Origin: Streptomyces sp. 71268
GTDB taxonomy: Bacteria; Actinomycetota; Actinomycetes; Streptomycetales; Streptomycetaceae
Direction of reading: 5' to 3'
DNA length: 64,000 bases
NCBI RefSeq assembly: GCF_029392895.1
Contig: NZ_CP114200.1
Span: 3,813,001 to 3,877,000, forward strand
Shown in pieces: positions 53,300 through 63,123 of this stretch (position 1 is the first letter of the stretch; every line of letters starts with the position of its first letter). The notes beneath the pieces were generated by a model. That model was not told the DNA's origin. It saw only the letters and a list, made by a program, of their open reading frames with translations, and ran no database searches. The position numbers were made by a program, and so were the translations under genes.

Positions 53300-54724
53300 C
53301 TACCGCCGCTTGAACTCCACCGGGCCGCCGTTCATCTCGACCGTGCCGTCCACGTGCAGGACCGGGCGCCGCTCGGTCATGCGGGCGCTGCACGCCTCGA
53401 CGTGGTGGATGGCCGCCCCGTCGGGGGAGCCGAAGTCGATGAGGGCGATGGCGACCCAGTAGCGGGTCATGGTGTTCTCGAAGAGGGGAACGGTGACCGT
53501 GGAGCCGCGCCCGTCGGTGATGACGACCTTCGCGCCGAAGCTGCGGAAGGAGCCGTAGCCGTTGCTGACGGCGGAGTACGCGCAGAGCAGTACGTAGCCC
53601 TGCTCGTCGGGCCGTACGATGCGCACGGACTCGCGGCCGGGGGCGCGAGCGTCGCCGTCGAGGCGGATGTAGGGGCGCTGCTTGAGCGAGCCGAGGTGCT
53701 TGTAGTAGACCGCCTCACCACCCTTGCCCTGCTTGTTCTTGCTGTTCTTGACCTTCTTGGGCTTGCCCGTAGGCTGGGCCTGGTCCGGCTCGGCGTCGCT
53801 CGGCGCCACCAGCGGATCGCCCTGGGGCTTGTGGCCGGCCTTGACGAGGGTGCCGGGCGTCTTGGGGCCGCGCAGCGCCTTGGTGGCCGGCACGAACAGC
53901 GCGTACAGGTCGAGATCGGCCCCCAGCTTGCGCCGCCGCTCGCTGCCGCCGTCCCATTCCAGCGCGGCCTCGACCACCAGCTCCCGGTCGTGCTTGTCCA
54001 GGTCGATCGCGGTGCGCCCGCCCTTGTCCAGGCTGATGCTGCCCAGCGGCGGCTTCCGCAGGTTGGCCCGGGCGGGGACCGGGGCCGGGCTCGGTGTCGG
54101 AGACGGGGCCGGGGACGGTGTTGGCGTCGGGGCGGCCGGGTTCGCGGCGGGGGCGGGTGTGCCGTTGGTGGCGCCGGCTTCGGCTTCGTCGTGGTCAGGC
54201 TCGGCCTCCTCCGCCACGGTGATCCCGTAGTCGGTGGCGAGTCCCGCGAGGCCGTTGGCGTACCCCTGGCCGATGGCGCGCAGCTTCCAGCCGGGACCAC
54301 GGCGGTAGATCTCGGCCAGGAGTACGGCGCGTTCGCCGTCGGTGAGGTCCGGCTGGTGGAAGACGATGGGCTCGGCGCCCGACTGCTCGACGCGGATCGT
54401 CACCTGCTTCACCCCGTGGAAGGTGCGGCTGGCGTCGTCCGGGTCGCAGCTCCCCACCAGGACGACCCGGTCCACGTCGGCGGGCAGCCCGGCCGGGTCC
54501 ACCTCGACGCGCTCGGGTCCCTCGGCGTCGGCGGCGAGGTGGCGTACCGCGTCGGACTCGGCGGCGGGTTGGTTGTAAAAGACCATGTCGTCGTCCGACC
54601 TGACCTTGCCGTCCGCGGCGACCAGCAGCGCGCTCAGGTCGACCACGTCGCCCTCCGCGTGCAACGCCGCGACGAGCCGCCCCGTCGCCACCGCCGTGTT
54701 CCCGCCCTTGCCAAGCTCCGGCAT
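53300..54724 (-). CDS. double TerD-domain protein
   Basis: A 474-residue protein with two TerD-type domains (calcium-binding beta-sandwich linked to tellurite and general stress resistance). The first covers about 1-170 (LGKGGNTAVATGRLVAALHA, DVVDLSALLVAADGKVRSDDD, YRRGPGWKLRAIGQGYANGL). A Pro/Thr/Ser linker of about 50 residues follows. The second (about 225-474) restarts with LGSISLDKGGRTAIDL and LDLYALFVPATKAL, is interrupted by a Lys-rich insert (KPKKVKNSKNKQGKGG) and ends with WVAIALIDFGSPDGAAIHHVEAC. ATG 54724 gives MPELGKGGN. No other ter genes are adjacent. Confidence 0.88.
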   Translation of the reverse strand: MPELGKGGNTAVATGRLVAALHAEGDVVDLSALLVAADGKVRSDDDMVFYNQPAAESDAVRHLAADAEGPERVEVDPAGLPADVDRVVLVGSCDPDDASRTFHGVKQVTIRVEQSGAEPIVFHQPDLTDGERAVLLAEIYRRGPGWKLRAIGQGYANGLAGLATDYGITVAEEAEPDHDEAEAGATNGTPAPAANPAAPTPTPSPAPSPTPSPAPVPARANLRKPPLGSISLDKGGRTAIDLDKHDRELVVEAALEWDGGSERRRKLGADLDLYALFVPATKALRGPKTPGTLVKAGHKPQGDPLVAPSDAEPDQAQPTGKPKKVKNSKNKQGKGGEAVYYKHLGSLKQRPYIRLDGDARAPGRESVRIVRPDEQGYVLLCAYSAVSNGYGSFRSFGAKVVITDGRGSTVTVPLFENTMTRYWVAIALIDFGSPDGAAIHHVEACSARMTERRPVLHVDGTVEMNGGPVEFKRR

Positions 54725-54921
54725 GCTCCCCCGCCTCCGCTGTCGCTCCACGGTCTGTGACGGGTCAGCCTGTCACATAGCACGACAATGTGGCACACCC
54801 GCCCCATCAACACCATGGGTATCGTGTGTTTCAGATACCTGGTCAGGCGGGTTCAGGAGGGTTCAGGCGTAGGTCAACGCCCGGATCTGCCGGGAGCCGA
54901 GGGCCGCGCCACGAACCCCCT

Positions 54922-56496
54922 TCAGTCGCCGAGTGGGTCAGTGTGTACGGGAAGCAGGATGCGGAACGTGGCGCCCTGGCCGGGGGAGGTGTGGACCTCC
55001 ATCCGGCCGTGGTGGGCGGCGACCAGGGAGTGGGCGATGGACAGGCCCAGGCCGGCGCCGCCGGTCCGGGTCCGGCCTCGGGCGGTGTCGGCGCGGTAGA
55101 AGCGGTCGAAGACGCGGGCGGCCTGTTCGGCCGTCATGCCGGGGCCCTGGTCGCCCAGTTCGAGGATGGCCAGCGCGTCGTGTGTGCCCACACCGATGCG
55201 GACCGGGGTGCCGGCCGGGGTGTGGGCGATGGCGTTGCCGATCAGGTTGGACATGACCTGGCGCAGCCGCGCCTCGTCCCCCAGCACGGGGGCGGCTCCC
55301 GGCGGGCCGCCGCCGGGGCCGGTCAGGGTGACCGTCCGGTCGGGGGCGAGGGCCCTCAGGTCGTGCAGGGCGTCGGCCGCCAAGGTGCGCAGGTCCATCG
55401 GGGTCGGCTCCAGCGGCAGCTCGGTGCGCGCGGTGGGGTCCTCGTCCAGGCGGGCCAGCAGCAGCAGGTCCTCGACGATGTGCGCCAGGCGGGCCGATTC
55501 GCGCTCGATGCGGTTCATCGCGGTGTCGACGTCGGCCCGCTCGGGCATGCCGCCCATGCGGTACAGCTCGGTGAAGCCCTTGATCCCGAACAGGGGGGTA
55601 CGCAGTTCGTGGCTGGCGTCCGCGACGAAGGCGCGCATCCGGTCGTTGGTGGCCGCCCGTGCCGCGTCACCGGCCTCGATGCGGTCCAGCATGCCGTTGA
55701 GCGCGGCGGCCAGGCGCCCCAGTTCCGTACGGGTGGAGGAGGCCAGGTCGGGGACCCGTCGGGAGAGGTCGCCGCCGGCGATGGCGGCCGCGGTCGTCTC
55801 GATGCGGCGCAGGGGGCGCAGCCCGGCGCGTACGGCGAACCAGCCGATGACGCCCAGCAGGACGAGGACCAGGGAGTCGATCACCAACATCCGCACTCCC
55901 AGGCCCCGGATCGTGCCGTTCACCTCCTCCAGTGAGCCGGCCACGACGATGCTTCCCGTGGCGGACGTGTCCCCGTCCGTGTTCCTGTTCCTCTCCTCGC
56001 CCCTGTCCTTGTCCCCCTCCCTGCCCCCGTCCCCGTTCTGGCGTGGCGGGGAGGGGGCCGGTTGGGCGATCACGCGCCAGTCGTGGCCGTCGCCCGACGC
56101 CTCGAAGGGGGCGCCGCCGCGGGCCGCGACCGCCGCGGCGTCCAGGCGCGGCAGCTCGGGTACGTCGCCCACCGCCGGGCGGGGGCGCTGCGACAGACTG
56201 CCGTCGGCGTTCAGACGGACCACGTAGACGTCCCCGGTGAGCTGGCGCTCCACCGCGTCGCGCTCCGGCGGCGCGGTGGCGTCGGGGTGCGTGCCGGGAT
56301 CGGGGAGCCGCACGGCCGCCGCGGCGGCCGTGCGCAGCCGCTCGTCCATCTGGTCCACCAGTTGCCGCTGGAGGAGCGTGATCAGCAGGGCGTTGCTGGC
56401 GAGCAGGGCGGCCACGACCAGCAGCAGGCAGATGATCACCAGCCGGGTCCGCAGCGACAGACGCGCGGCGCCACGGCGCGGGGACGTCGTGTTCAC
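54922..56496 (-). CDS. sensor histidine kinase
   Basis: A 524-residue two-TM kinase. TM1 is LSLRTRLVIICLLLVVAALL, followed by an outside sensor region of about 150 residues, a charged insert (GGREGDKDRGEERNRNTDGD), TM2 (VIDSLVLVLLGVIGWFAVRA), HAMP, the phospho-His in FVADASHELRTPLFGIKGF (about 295) and the ATPase domain with N, G1 and G2 boxes (MSNLIGNAIAHTP, LGDQGPGMTAEQ, GAGLGLSIAHSL). The GTG start overlaps the regulator stop by four bases. It ends 197 bp before the TerD gene. Confidence 0.93.
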   Translation of the reverse strand: MNTTSPRRGAARLSLRTRLVIICLLLVVAALLASNALLITLLQRQLVDQMDERLRTAAAAAVRLPDPGTHPDATAPPERDAVERQLTGDVYVVRLNADGSLSQRPRPAVGDVPELPRLDAAAVAARGGAPFEASGDGHDWRVIAQPAPSPPRQNGDGGREGDKDRGEERNRNTDGDTSATGSIVVAGSLEEVNGTIRGLGVRMLVIDSLVLVLLGVIGWFAVRAGLRPLRRIETTAAAIAGGDLSRRVPDLASSTRTELGRLAAALNGMLDRIEAGDAARAATNDRMRAFVADASHELRTPLFGIKGFTELYRMGGMPERADVDTAMNRIERESARLAHIVEDLLLLARLDEDPTARTELPLEPTPMDLRTLAADALHDLRALAPDRTVTLTGPGGGPPGAAPVLGDEARLRQVMSNLIGNAIAHTPAGTPVRIGVGTHDALAILELGDQGPGMTAEQAARVFDRFYRADTARGRTRTGGAGLGLSIAHSLVAAHHGRMEVHTSPGQGATFRILLPVHTDPLGD

Positions 56497-57194
56497 TTCC
56501 TCGGCCCGCGCAGGACGTAGCCGATACCGCGCACGGTGTGGATGAGCTTGGTCTCGCCGGTGTCGATCTTCCGACGGAGGTAGCTCACGTAGGAGGCCAC
56601 GATGGAGTCGTCGCCGCCGAAGTCGTAGTGCCAGACCTGGTCCAGCAGTTGTCCCCGGGACAGGACCTGTCCGACGTTCTCCATCAGGACGCGCAGCAGG
56701 TCGAACTCGGTCGGGGACAGCGGGACCGGCACGCCGCCCCGGGTTACCTGGTGGCTGTCGACGTCCAGTTCCAGATCGCCGACCGTGAGGCGGTTCACGG
56801 GTTGGTGGCCGCTGGTGCGGCGCAGTACGGCTTGGATGCGCAGGACCAACTCCTCCAGGTTGAACGGCTTGGTGACGTAGTCGTCCCCGCCCACCCGCAG
56901 CCCGCTGATCCGGTCCTCGGCCGCGTCCCGTGCGGTGAGGAAGAGGATCGGCGTGTGCCCCGTACGCGCGTGCGGGCGGGCGCGCAGGCGGCGGGCGACC
57001 TCGAAGCCGTCGATGTCGGGCAGCATCACGTCCAGCACGACCAGGTCTGCGGCGTGCTCGCGTACCGCGTCCAGCGCCTGCGCGCCGGTCTCGGCGGTGT
57101 CCACGTGGAAGCCGGCCAGCCGCAGGCTCGCCGACAGCAGCTCGCGCAGGGTGGGCTCGTCCTCCACGAGGAGCAGGCGTTGTCTCGTTGTCAT
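56493..57194 (-). CDS. OmpR-family response regulator
   Basis: A 233-residue regulator. The receiver has acidic pocket VEDEP, phospho-acceptor Asp55 in LVVLDVMLPDIDGFE, Thr in LFLTARD and Lys109 in VTKPFNLEEL. The winged-helix domain shows LSPTEFDLLRVLMENVGQVLS, VWHYDFGGDDSIVASYVSYL (recognition helix) and HTVRGIGYVLR. It is transcribed with the kinase and begins 51 bp downstream of the ABC permease stop, so all four genes from 59038 to 54922 may form one unit. Confidence 0.95.
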   Translation of the reverse strand: MTTRQRLLLVEDEPTLRELLSASLRLAGFHVDTAETGAQALDAVREHAADLVVLDVMLPDIDGFEVARRLRARPHARTGHTPILFLTARDAAEDRISGLRVGGDDYVTKPFNLEELVLRIQAVLRRTSGHQPVNRLTVGDLELDVDSHQVTRGGVPVPLSPTEFDLLRVLMENVGQVLSRGQLLDQVWHYDFGGDDSIVASYVSYLRRKIDTGETKLIHTVRGIGYVLRGPRK

Positions 57195-57245
57195 GGCATC
57201 TGCCCCCGACCGGCGATCTACGGCGCGCCCAGTGTCCCCGCCGCG

Positions 57246-58127
57246 TCAGGCGTCGCGCCCGCGGAACACGACGAACGCCGCCGCGAGGAGTGCGGCCACG
57301 CACCCGGCCATGACGCCGAGCCCGGCCCAGGGGGCCAGTGCGTCCGGGTCCCGGACGGCGGTGATGATCCGTCCGCCCGCGAGGGGCGGCCAGAACTTCG
57401 CGACCCCGTCGCCGAGCGCGCCGGGCAACGCGGGCGCGAACGCCCGCACGATGAGCATCACGCCGAACAGCGTCGTCACCGTGGCGGTCGTGGAGCGGAT
57501 CACCGCGCCCAGGGCCAGTCCGAGGAGGGCGGCCAGGGTCAGGTACAGGCCGCCGCCGAGGACGCCGCGCGTCGCCGCGCCGTCCGACAGCGCCAGGTGT
57601 GGGGCGCCCGCCCCGGACAGCGCGGCCTGTCCGACGAGGAAGGCGCCGAGCGACACCACGATCCCGACCGGCAGCGCCACCCCCACCAGCACCAGGGCCT
57701 TCGATCCCAGGACCCGGGCCCGCCGCGGTACGGAGGTGAGGGTGGGCACGATCGTGCGCGCCCCGTACTCGGAGGTCATCACCAGGCCGCCCAGCAGGCC
57801 GAACGCGATCTGCGCGACCAGGTAGCCCATCAGGCTGGTCTCCAGCGGGTCGAACTCGGCCCGGTCGGCGGGTGACAGGTCCGGGTACTCGTCGCCCGCC
57901 GACGAACCGTTCAGCGCGGCCAGGCCCACGGCGAAGGCCAGCGCGCCCAGGATCACGAACAGCGTCGAGCGCATCGTCCGGATCTTGACCCACTCGGCGC
58001 GCAGGCTGTGCCAGAAGGTCGCCCGGTCCGACGCCGCGCTGTTCGACGCGGGCCGCCGGCGGCCCGCGCGGGCGCGCCGCCGCGCCGGGGCCGGCGCCGG
58101 CTCGGGGTGCGCGAGAGGCTGGCTCAT
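57246..58127 (-). CDS. ABC-2-type transporter permease
   Basis: A 293-residue membrane subunit with a cytoplasmic Arg/Pro-rich leader (1-35) and six predicted TM helices: LFVILGALAFAVGLAAL, MGYLVAQIAFGLLGGLVMTS, VLVGVALPVGIVVSLGAFLV, GLYLTLAALLGLALGAVIRS, FGVMLIVRAFAPALPGAL and LGVMAGCVAALLAAAFVVF. SEYGARTIVPTLTSVPRR after TM2 is typical of small bacterial ABC-2 exporters. The ATG overlaps the ATPase stop by four bases. The cargo is unknown; exporters of this kind often handle antimicrobial peptides or lipids. Confidence 0.92.
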   Translation of the reverse strand: MSQPLAHPEPAPAPARRRARAGRRRPASNSAASDRATFWHSLRAEWVKIRTMRSTLFVILGALAFAVGLAALNGSSAGDEYPDLSPADRAEFDPLETSLMGYLVAQIAFGLLGGLVMTSEYGARTIVPTLTSVPRRARVLGSKALVLVGVALPVGIVVSLGAFLVGQAALSGAGAPHLALSDGAATRGVLGGGLYLTLAALLGLALGAVIRSTTATVTTLFGVMLIVRAFAPALPGALGDGVAKFWPPLAGGRIITAVRDPDALAPWAGLGVMAGCVAALLAAAFVVFRGRDA

Positions 58128-59038
58128 CGGTTCGTCTCCTTCTCGGCCTGGTACTCCACCGCGTCTCGGGTCAGGTCCATGAACGCCTTCTCCAGGGACG
58201 CCTGTTGTGGGGTCAGCTCGTGCAGCTCCACCTCGACCGCCGCGGCCAGGGCCCCTATCGCGGCGGCTTCCAGGCCGGTGACCACCAGCGTGTCGTCGCC
58301 CTCGGTCCGCACGTCGGCGGCGCCAGCCAGCAGCGGCCGGAGCTTCTCGGCCTGGGGGGTACGCACCAGGACCCGGCGCTCGGAGTGCGCCGCGATGAAG
58401 TCCTTCATCGCGGTGTCGGCGATCAGCCTGCCGCGCCCGACGACGATGAGATGGTCCGCGGTCAGTTCCATCTCGCTCATCAGATGGCTGGACATCAGCA
58501 CCACGCGTCCCTCGGCGGCCATCGCGCGCATGAGCGAGCGAATCCACACGATGCCCTCGGGGTCGAGACCGTTGAGGGGCTCGTCGAAGACCAGGACCGG
58601 CGGGTCGCCCAGCAGCGCGGCGGCGATCCCCAGGCGCTGGAGCATGCCGAGGGAGAACGTCCCGGCCCTGCGCCGCGCGACCTTCTCCAACCCCACCTCG
58701 GCCAGTACCTGGTCCACGCGGCCGCGTGGGATTCCGCTGCCGGCCGCGAGGGCGAGCAGGTGGTGGAAGGCGGTGCGGCTGGGCAGCACCGCGCCGGGGT
58801 CCAACAGGGCCCCGACCGCCTTGAGCGGGGCGGGCTGGGCGGCGTACGGGCGGCCGCGCACGGTCGCGGTGCCCGAGCTGGGGGCGTCCAGACCCAGAAT
58901 CATCCGCAGCGTCGTCGACTTGCCGGCGCCGTTGGGCCCCAGGAAGCCGGTGACCTCGCCCGCGCGGACGCCGAAGGTCAGGTCGTCCACGGCGAGGACC
59001 TCACCGTAGCGCTTGGTCAGTCCACGTACTTCGATCAT
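58124..59038 (-). CDS. ABC transporter ATP-binding protein
   Basis: A 304-residue ATPase for the adjacent permease. Walker A is GFLGPNGAGKSTT (about 34-46), the signature is SLGMLQRLGIAAAL (a divergent LSGGQ), Walker B is PVLVFDEPLNGLDPEG and the H loop is VVLMSSHLMSEM. The signature (F-S-L-G-M-L-Q-R) is typical of the DrrA/bacitracin-type exporter group. The C-terminal 80 residues are the usual accessory domain. The upstream 59039-59372 holds its promoter and an 11-bp repeat. Confidence 0.94.
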   Translation of the reverse strand: MIEVRGLTKRYGEVLAVDDLTFGVRAGEVTGFLGPNGAGKSTTLRMILGLDAPSSGTATVRGRPYAAQPAPLKAVGALLDPGAVLPSRTAFHHLLALAAGSGIPRGRVDQVLAEVGLEKVARRRAGTFSLGMLQRLGIAAALLGDPPVLVFDEPLNGLDPEGIVWIRSLMRAMAAEGRVVLMSSHLMSEMELTADHLIVVGRGRLIADTAMKDFIAAHSERRVLVRTPQAEKLRPLLAGAADVRTEGDDTLVVTGLEAAAIGALAAAVEVELHELTPQQASLEKAFMDLTRDAVEYQAEKETNR

Positions 59039-59312
59039 CAGGTCTCCACGGGCCGACGGTGGCGGGGTGCCCGCGATGGCCGCGAGCACCACGCCACCGT
59101 CGCCCGCGGACATGGGAGCGCATGGGAGAACATGAACGCCGCATGCCGCCCCTGCCCCGGTGACCTGCGCCGATCGGGGCGTCAGCCGCCTTCGGGGCGG
59201 GGACCTCACATGAAACTCACACGAAGGCCCGCTCCCGCGCGGGTACGGAGGACGCGGCAGCGCTCCGCGCGCGGTCGAGTCGGCCGCCGGCCGTCCGTTC
59301 ACCACCCCTGTC

Positions 59313-59356
59313 GCCGGACGGGCGCCGGACGGACGCCGTGCGGGCGCCGTGCGGGC
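59313..59356. repeat. 11-bp tandem repeat, four copies
   Basis: GCCGGACGGGC, GCCGGACGGAC, GCCGTGCGGGC and GCCGTGCGGGC follow without gaps (59313-59356), just past the end of the fused ATPase gene. Confidence 0.8.
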
Positions 59357-59372
59357 GGGCGCTGCGGCGTCG

Positions 59373-60980
59373 CTACGCCTGTCGCCCCCACGTCGCCGGT
59401 GACCACAGCGACGAGCGGTTCAGGGACTGGGGGCAGTGGCGGTAGACCTCGTCTATCTCGATGAGGACGGCCAGGCTCGGGCGCCCGCCCTCCGCCGTCA
59501 GGGCGTCGAAGAAGGGGGCGTCGGTGAGGACGCGGGCCCGGCCGTTGACGCGCAGGATGGTGCGGCTGCCGGGGAGCAGGTAGAGCAGTCCGGCGTGCGG
59601 GTTGTCGACGATGTTGTGCAGGCTGTCGCCGCGCCGGTTGCCGGGGCGCTCCGGCAGCACCAGCGTGCCGGGGTCGAGGACGTGCGTGAAGCCGGGGTCG
59701 CCTCCGCGCGGCGAGGCGTCACAGGTGCCGTACGCGTCCGAGGTGGACAGCAGGCAGAACGGGGAGCGGGCGACGAAGTCCCGGTCGTCCGGGTCGAGGC
59801 GGTCGTGAACCTTGTCGATGACGATCGGGTGCGGCTCGCCGAGCAACTCCCGTAGCTCGGCGTGCGAGTCGAGGGTGACGTAACCCGAACCGCTCGCGGT
59901 GGGCGTGGCCGTGGCGTGCTCGTGCTCGTGCTCCGGGGCAGCGGCGTCGGTCCTGCTGGGCAAGGCGTCTCCCGGTGGTGGTGGGTGGTGCGGGGCTGTC
60001 TGTGGTGGCCGGCGTACGGCGGTGGGTGTACGGCCGGACGGCGGTGGGGCGGGCGTACGGCGGTAGGCCGGGGGCGTACGGCGTCTCAGTGGGGGCTTGG
60101 CCGCCGGGGCCGGGGCGGGGGACGTGGTGGGTTCCGGGGCCGGGGCGGAGGGTGCGGTGGGGTCCGGGGTGGTGGCCGGTGGTCGGGTGCCGTGGCGGCC
60201 GATGGGGAGCATGAGGGGGCGGCCGGAGACCGGGTCCTCGATGATGCGGCTGTTGAGGCCGAAGACGGCGCGTACGGACTCCTCCGTGAGGACCTCGTGC
60301 GGCGGGCCCGCGGCGTGGAGTCGGCCGTCGGCCAGGGCGACGATGTGGTCGGCGTAGCGGGCGGCGAGGTTGAGGTCGTGCAGGACCATGACGACGGTCG
60401 TGCCGCGCTCGTGGTTGAGGTCGGTGAGCAGGTCCAGGACCTCGACCTGGTGGCTGGCGTCGAGGAAGGTGGTGGGCTCGTCCAGCATGAGGATGTCGGT
60501 CTGCTGGGCCAGCGCCATCGCGATCCACACCCGCTGGCGCTGGCCGCCGGAGAGTTCGTCCACGGAGCGGTCGGCGAGTGCGGTGGTGTCGGTGGCCTCC
60601 AGCGCCGCCGCGACCGCCGCGTCGTCCTCGCCGCTCCAGCGCGAGAACATCCGCTGGTGCGGGTGGCGCCCGCGGCCGACCAGGTCGGCGACGGTGATGC
60701 CCTCGGGCGCCACCGGCGACTGCGGCAGCAGGCCGAGGGTGCGGGCCAACTCCTTGGCGGGCAGCCGGTGTACCTCCTTGCCGTCCAGGACGACGCGGCC
60801 GGCGCGCGGGGACAGCAGCCGGGACATGGACCGCAGCAGCGTCGACTTGCCGCAGGCGTTCGCGCCCACGATCGCCGTGATGCGGCCCGGCGGCACAGTC
60901 AGGTCGAGTGAGTCGACGACGGTGCGGTCGCCGTAGCCGAGGGTGAGCCCTTCGGCGGCCAGGGAATGGGGCTGGGTCAC
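59373..60980 (-). CDS. siderophore ABC ATPase fused to a PPOX-type flavin domain
   Basis: A single open frame of 535 codons. Residues 1-265 are a FecE/FepC-type ATPase: Walker [10 protein letters not shown] (about 40-48), [11 protein letters not shown] (Q loop), [10 protein letters not shown] (about 143), Walker [17 protein letters not shown] (H loop). Residues about 265-370 are a Pro/Thr/Ala linker. The remainder is an FMN-binding split-barrel ([60 protein letters not shown]). GTG 60980 overlaps the permease stop by four bases. The frame never closes between the parts, but an internal TTG (59963) behind GGGAG could give the flavin protein separately. Confidence 0.7.
   Translation of the reverse strand: MTQPHSLAAEGLTLGYGDRTVVDSLDLTVPPGRITAIVGANACGKSTLLRSMSRLLSPRAGRVVLDGKEVHRLPAKELARTLGLLPQSPVAPEGITVADLVGRGRHPHQRMFSRWSGEDDAAVAAALEATDTTALADRSVDELSGGQRQRVWIAMALAQQTDILMLDEPTTFLDASHQVEVLDLLTDLNHERGTTVVMVLHDLNLAARYADHIVALADGRLHAAGPPHEVLTEESVRAVFGLNSRIIEDPVSGRPLMLPIGRHGTRPPATTPDPTAPSAPAPEPTTSPAPAPAAKPPLRRRTPPAYRRTPAPPPSGRTPTAVRRPPQTAPHHPPPPGDALPSRTDAAAPEHEHEHATATPTASGSGYVTLDSHAELRELLGEPHPIVIDKVHDRLDPDDRDFVARSPFCLLSTSDAYGTCDASPRGGDPGFTHVLDPGTLVLPERPGNRRGDSLHNIVDNPHAGLLYLLPGSRTILRVNGRARVLTDAPFFDALTAEGGRPSLAVLIEIDEVYRHCPQSLNRSSLWSPATWGRQA
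59961..59972 (-). promoter_or_regulatory. possible internal ribosome site and TTG start
   Basis: On the minus strand GGGAG (59972-59968) stands four bases before TTG 59963, inside the linker of the ATPase/flavin fusion. Initiation there would give a separate 196-residue PPOX-type protein. This decides whether the locus makes one or two products. Confidence 0.4.
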
Positions 60981-62083
60981 AGCGAGCCTCCCGCCCGGTT
61001 GGTGCGGATGATCAGGTAGACGAGGTAGGGCGCGCCGAGCACGCCGGTGACGACGCCGACCGGGTAGCGGGTGTCGAAGGCGTACTGGCCGGTGAAGTCG
61101 GCGACCAGCACCAGCAGCGCGCCGACCAGGCCGGCCGGGACCAGCAGCGAGCCGCCGGGGCCGGTGATGCGGGCGGCGATGGGGCCGGAGAGGAAGGCGA
61201 CGAAGGCGATCGGGCCGGCGCCCGCCGTGGCGAAGGCGATGAGGCCGACGGCGGCGATGATGACCGTGATCCGGGTGCGTTCGACGCGTACGCCGAGCGC
61301 CGCGGCGGTGTCGTCGCCGAGTCGCATGGCCGACAGGTTCCGGGCCTGCGACAGGAGTACGGGTCCGAGTACGGCCAGGGCCAGCGCGGCGGGCCTGGCC
61401 TGGTCCCAGGTGGTGCCGTTGAGGCTGCCGGTCAGCCAGCGCATGGCCTCCTGGAGGTCCCACTCGGCGGCCTGCGAGAGCACGTACGCGACGACGCTGT
61501 CGAGCATCGCCGCCATGCCGATGCCGATCAGGATGAGGCGGGTGCCGACCACGCCGTCCTTGAACGCCAGCGTGTAGACGAGCAGGGCCACGGCGAGGGC
61601 GGCGGCGATGGCCAGGGCCGACACCTGGGTCTCGCCGAGCGAGAGCATGACGATCGCGACGGCCGCCGCCGCGCTCGCGCCCGAGCTGATGCCGATGACG
61701 TCGGGGCTGGCGAGCGGGTTGCGCAGCATGGTCTGGAAGGTGACGCCGGCCAGGCCGAAGCTGAAGCCGGCCACGGCGGCGAGCGCGGCGCGCGGCAACC
61801 GCAGCCGCCCGACCGTGAACGTCGCCCCGGGCACCTTCTCGTCCAGGACCACCCGGACCACGTCGGCCAGCGGGTAGTTCGTCTGCCCGTACATCAGCGA
61901 GCCGACGAACGCGAGCAGCACCAGGACGGCCAGCAGCGCGATGACCGCGCGCCGGCGCAGCGCCCGGCGGACCCGGCCGCGCGCCACGGCCCGCACGGCC
62001 TCCACGGCGGACGGGGCGAGCGGGGCCGGGGTGGGTGACGTGGTGGACGAGGTGGTGGGGGCGGTGGGGGAGCCGGCGCTCAC
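60977..62083 (-). CDS. FecCD-family siderophore permease (second)
   Basis: A 368-residue BtuC-fold permease with about nine to ten TM helices. Landmarks are [45 protein letters not shown] (one block, given here as start of the conserved core), [32 protein letters not shown] and a C-terminal [21 protein letters not shown] Ser/Thr/Pro-rich N-terminus precedes TM1. GTG 62083 overlaps the preceding permease stop (GTGA) and its own stop overlaps the ATPase start. Confidence 0.93.
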   Translation of the reverse strand: MSAGSPTAPTTSSTTSPTPAPLAPSAVEAVRAVARGRVRRALRRRAVIALLAVLVLLAFVGSLMYGQTNYPLADVVRVVLDEKVPGATFTVGRLRLPRAALAAVAGFSFGLAGVTFQTMLRNPLASPDVIGISSGASAAAAVAIVMLSLGETQVSALAIAAALAVALLVYTLAFKDGVVGTRLILIGIGMAAMLDSVVAYVLSQAAEWDLQEAMRWLTGSLNGTTWDQARPAALALAVLGPVLLSQARNLSAMRLGDDTAAALGVRVERTRITVIIAAVGLIAFATAGAGPIAFVAFLSGPIAARITGPGGSLLVPAGLVGALLVLVADFTGQYAFDTRYPVGVVTGVLGAPYLVYLIIRTNRAGGSL

Positions 62084-63123
62084 AGGGCACGCACCTTCTG
62101 CCGACGGACGATCCAGATGAAGAAGGGGGCGCCGACCAGCGCCGTCACGATGCCCACGTCGATCTCGGCGGGCCGGGCGACGACCCGGCCGACGACGTCG
62201 GCGGCGGTGAGCAGCGCCGCGCCGAGCAGCGCCGAGAACGGCAGCAGCCAGCGGTGGTCCACGCCGACCAGCAGCCGGCAGGCGTGCGGGACGACGAGGC
62301 CGACGAAGCCGATCGGGCCGGCGACCGCGGTCGCCGCGCCGCACAGCACGACGGCGCCGAGCGCGGCCACGCCCCGGGCCAGCGCGACCCGCTCGCCGAG
62401 CCCGGCCGCCAACTCCTCGCCGAGCGCGAGCGAGTTGAGGGCCTTGGCCGACAGCAGGCAGATCGCGAAGCCGACGGCGAGGAAGGGCAGCACGTGCCCG
62501 ATGCGCTCGTACGAGGCGCCGCCCACGCCGCCGATCTGCCACAGCCGGAAGCTGCCGGCCAGGTCGTTGCGGGGCAGCAGTACCGCGGTGACCAGCGAGG
62601 CGAAGGCGGCGGAGGTGGCCGCGCCGGACAGGGCCAGCTTCAGCGGCGTGGCGCCGCCGCGCCCCAGCGTGCCGACGCCGTAGACGAACGCGGCGGCGAG
62701 CGCGGCGCCCGCCATCGCGACCCAGATGTAGCCGGTCGGCGAGGTGAGGCCGAAGTACGCGACCGAGACGGCCACGGCCAGCGAGGCGCCCATGTTGACG
62801 CCGAGGACGCCCGGGTCGGCCAGCGGGTTGCGGGTCACGCCCTGCATGACCGCGCCCGCCAGCCCGAGCGCCGCGCCGACCAGCACCGCGAGGAACGTGC
62901 GCGGCACGCGCTTGACGACCGCCGCCCGCTCCAGGGTGTCCTCCGCGCCGCCGATCCCCGCCCAGACGTCGGACCAGCCGACGGTGCGGGAGCCGAAGGC
63001 GACGGAGGCCACCATCAGCGCGGCCAGCACCACGACGGCGACCAGCAGCCACAGGGCGCGCACGCGCGCCGGACGCCGCACCACGGCGACGTCCGGCGTA
63101 CGAGGGGTGGTGTCCGTGGTCAC
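62080..63123 (-). CDS. FecCD-family siderophore permease (first)
   Basis: A 347-residue BtuC-fold permease. Conserved blocks: [59 protein letters not shown] (cytoplasmic coupling region) and the ending [18 protein letters not shown]. It pairs with the next permease to form the heterodimeric channel. GTG 63123 overlaps the binding-protein stop by four bases. Confidence 0.94.
   Translation of the reverse strand: MTTDTTPRTPDVAVVRRPARVRALWLLVAVVVLAALMVASVAFGSRTVGWSDVWAGIGGAEDTLERAAVVKRVPRTFLAVLVGAALGLAGAVMQGVTRNPLADPGVLGVNMGASLAVAVSVAYFGLTSPTGYIWVAMAGAALAAAFVYGVGTLGRGGATPLKLALSGAATSAAFASLVTAVLLPRNDLAGSFRLWQIGGVGGASYERIGHVLPFLAVGFAICLLSAKALNSLALGEELAAGLGERVALARGVAALGAVVLCGAATAVAGPIGFVGLVVPHACRLLVGVDHRWLLPFSALLGAALLTAADVVGRVVARPAEIDVGIVTALVGAPFFIWIVRRQKVRAL

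Noticed and set aside
56497..57993. N-terminal extension of the histidine kinase frame to 57993
   Set aside because: The extension lies out of frame over the response regulator; the kinase starts at GTG 56496 with a four-base overlap.
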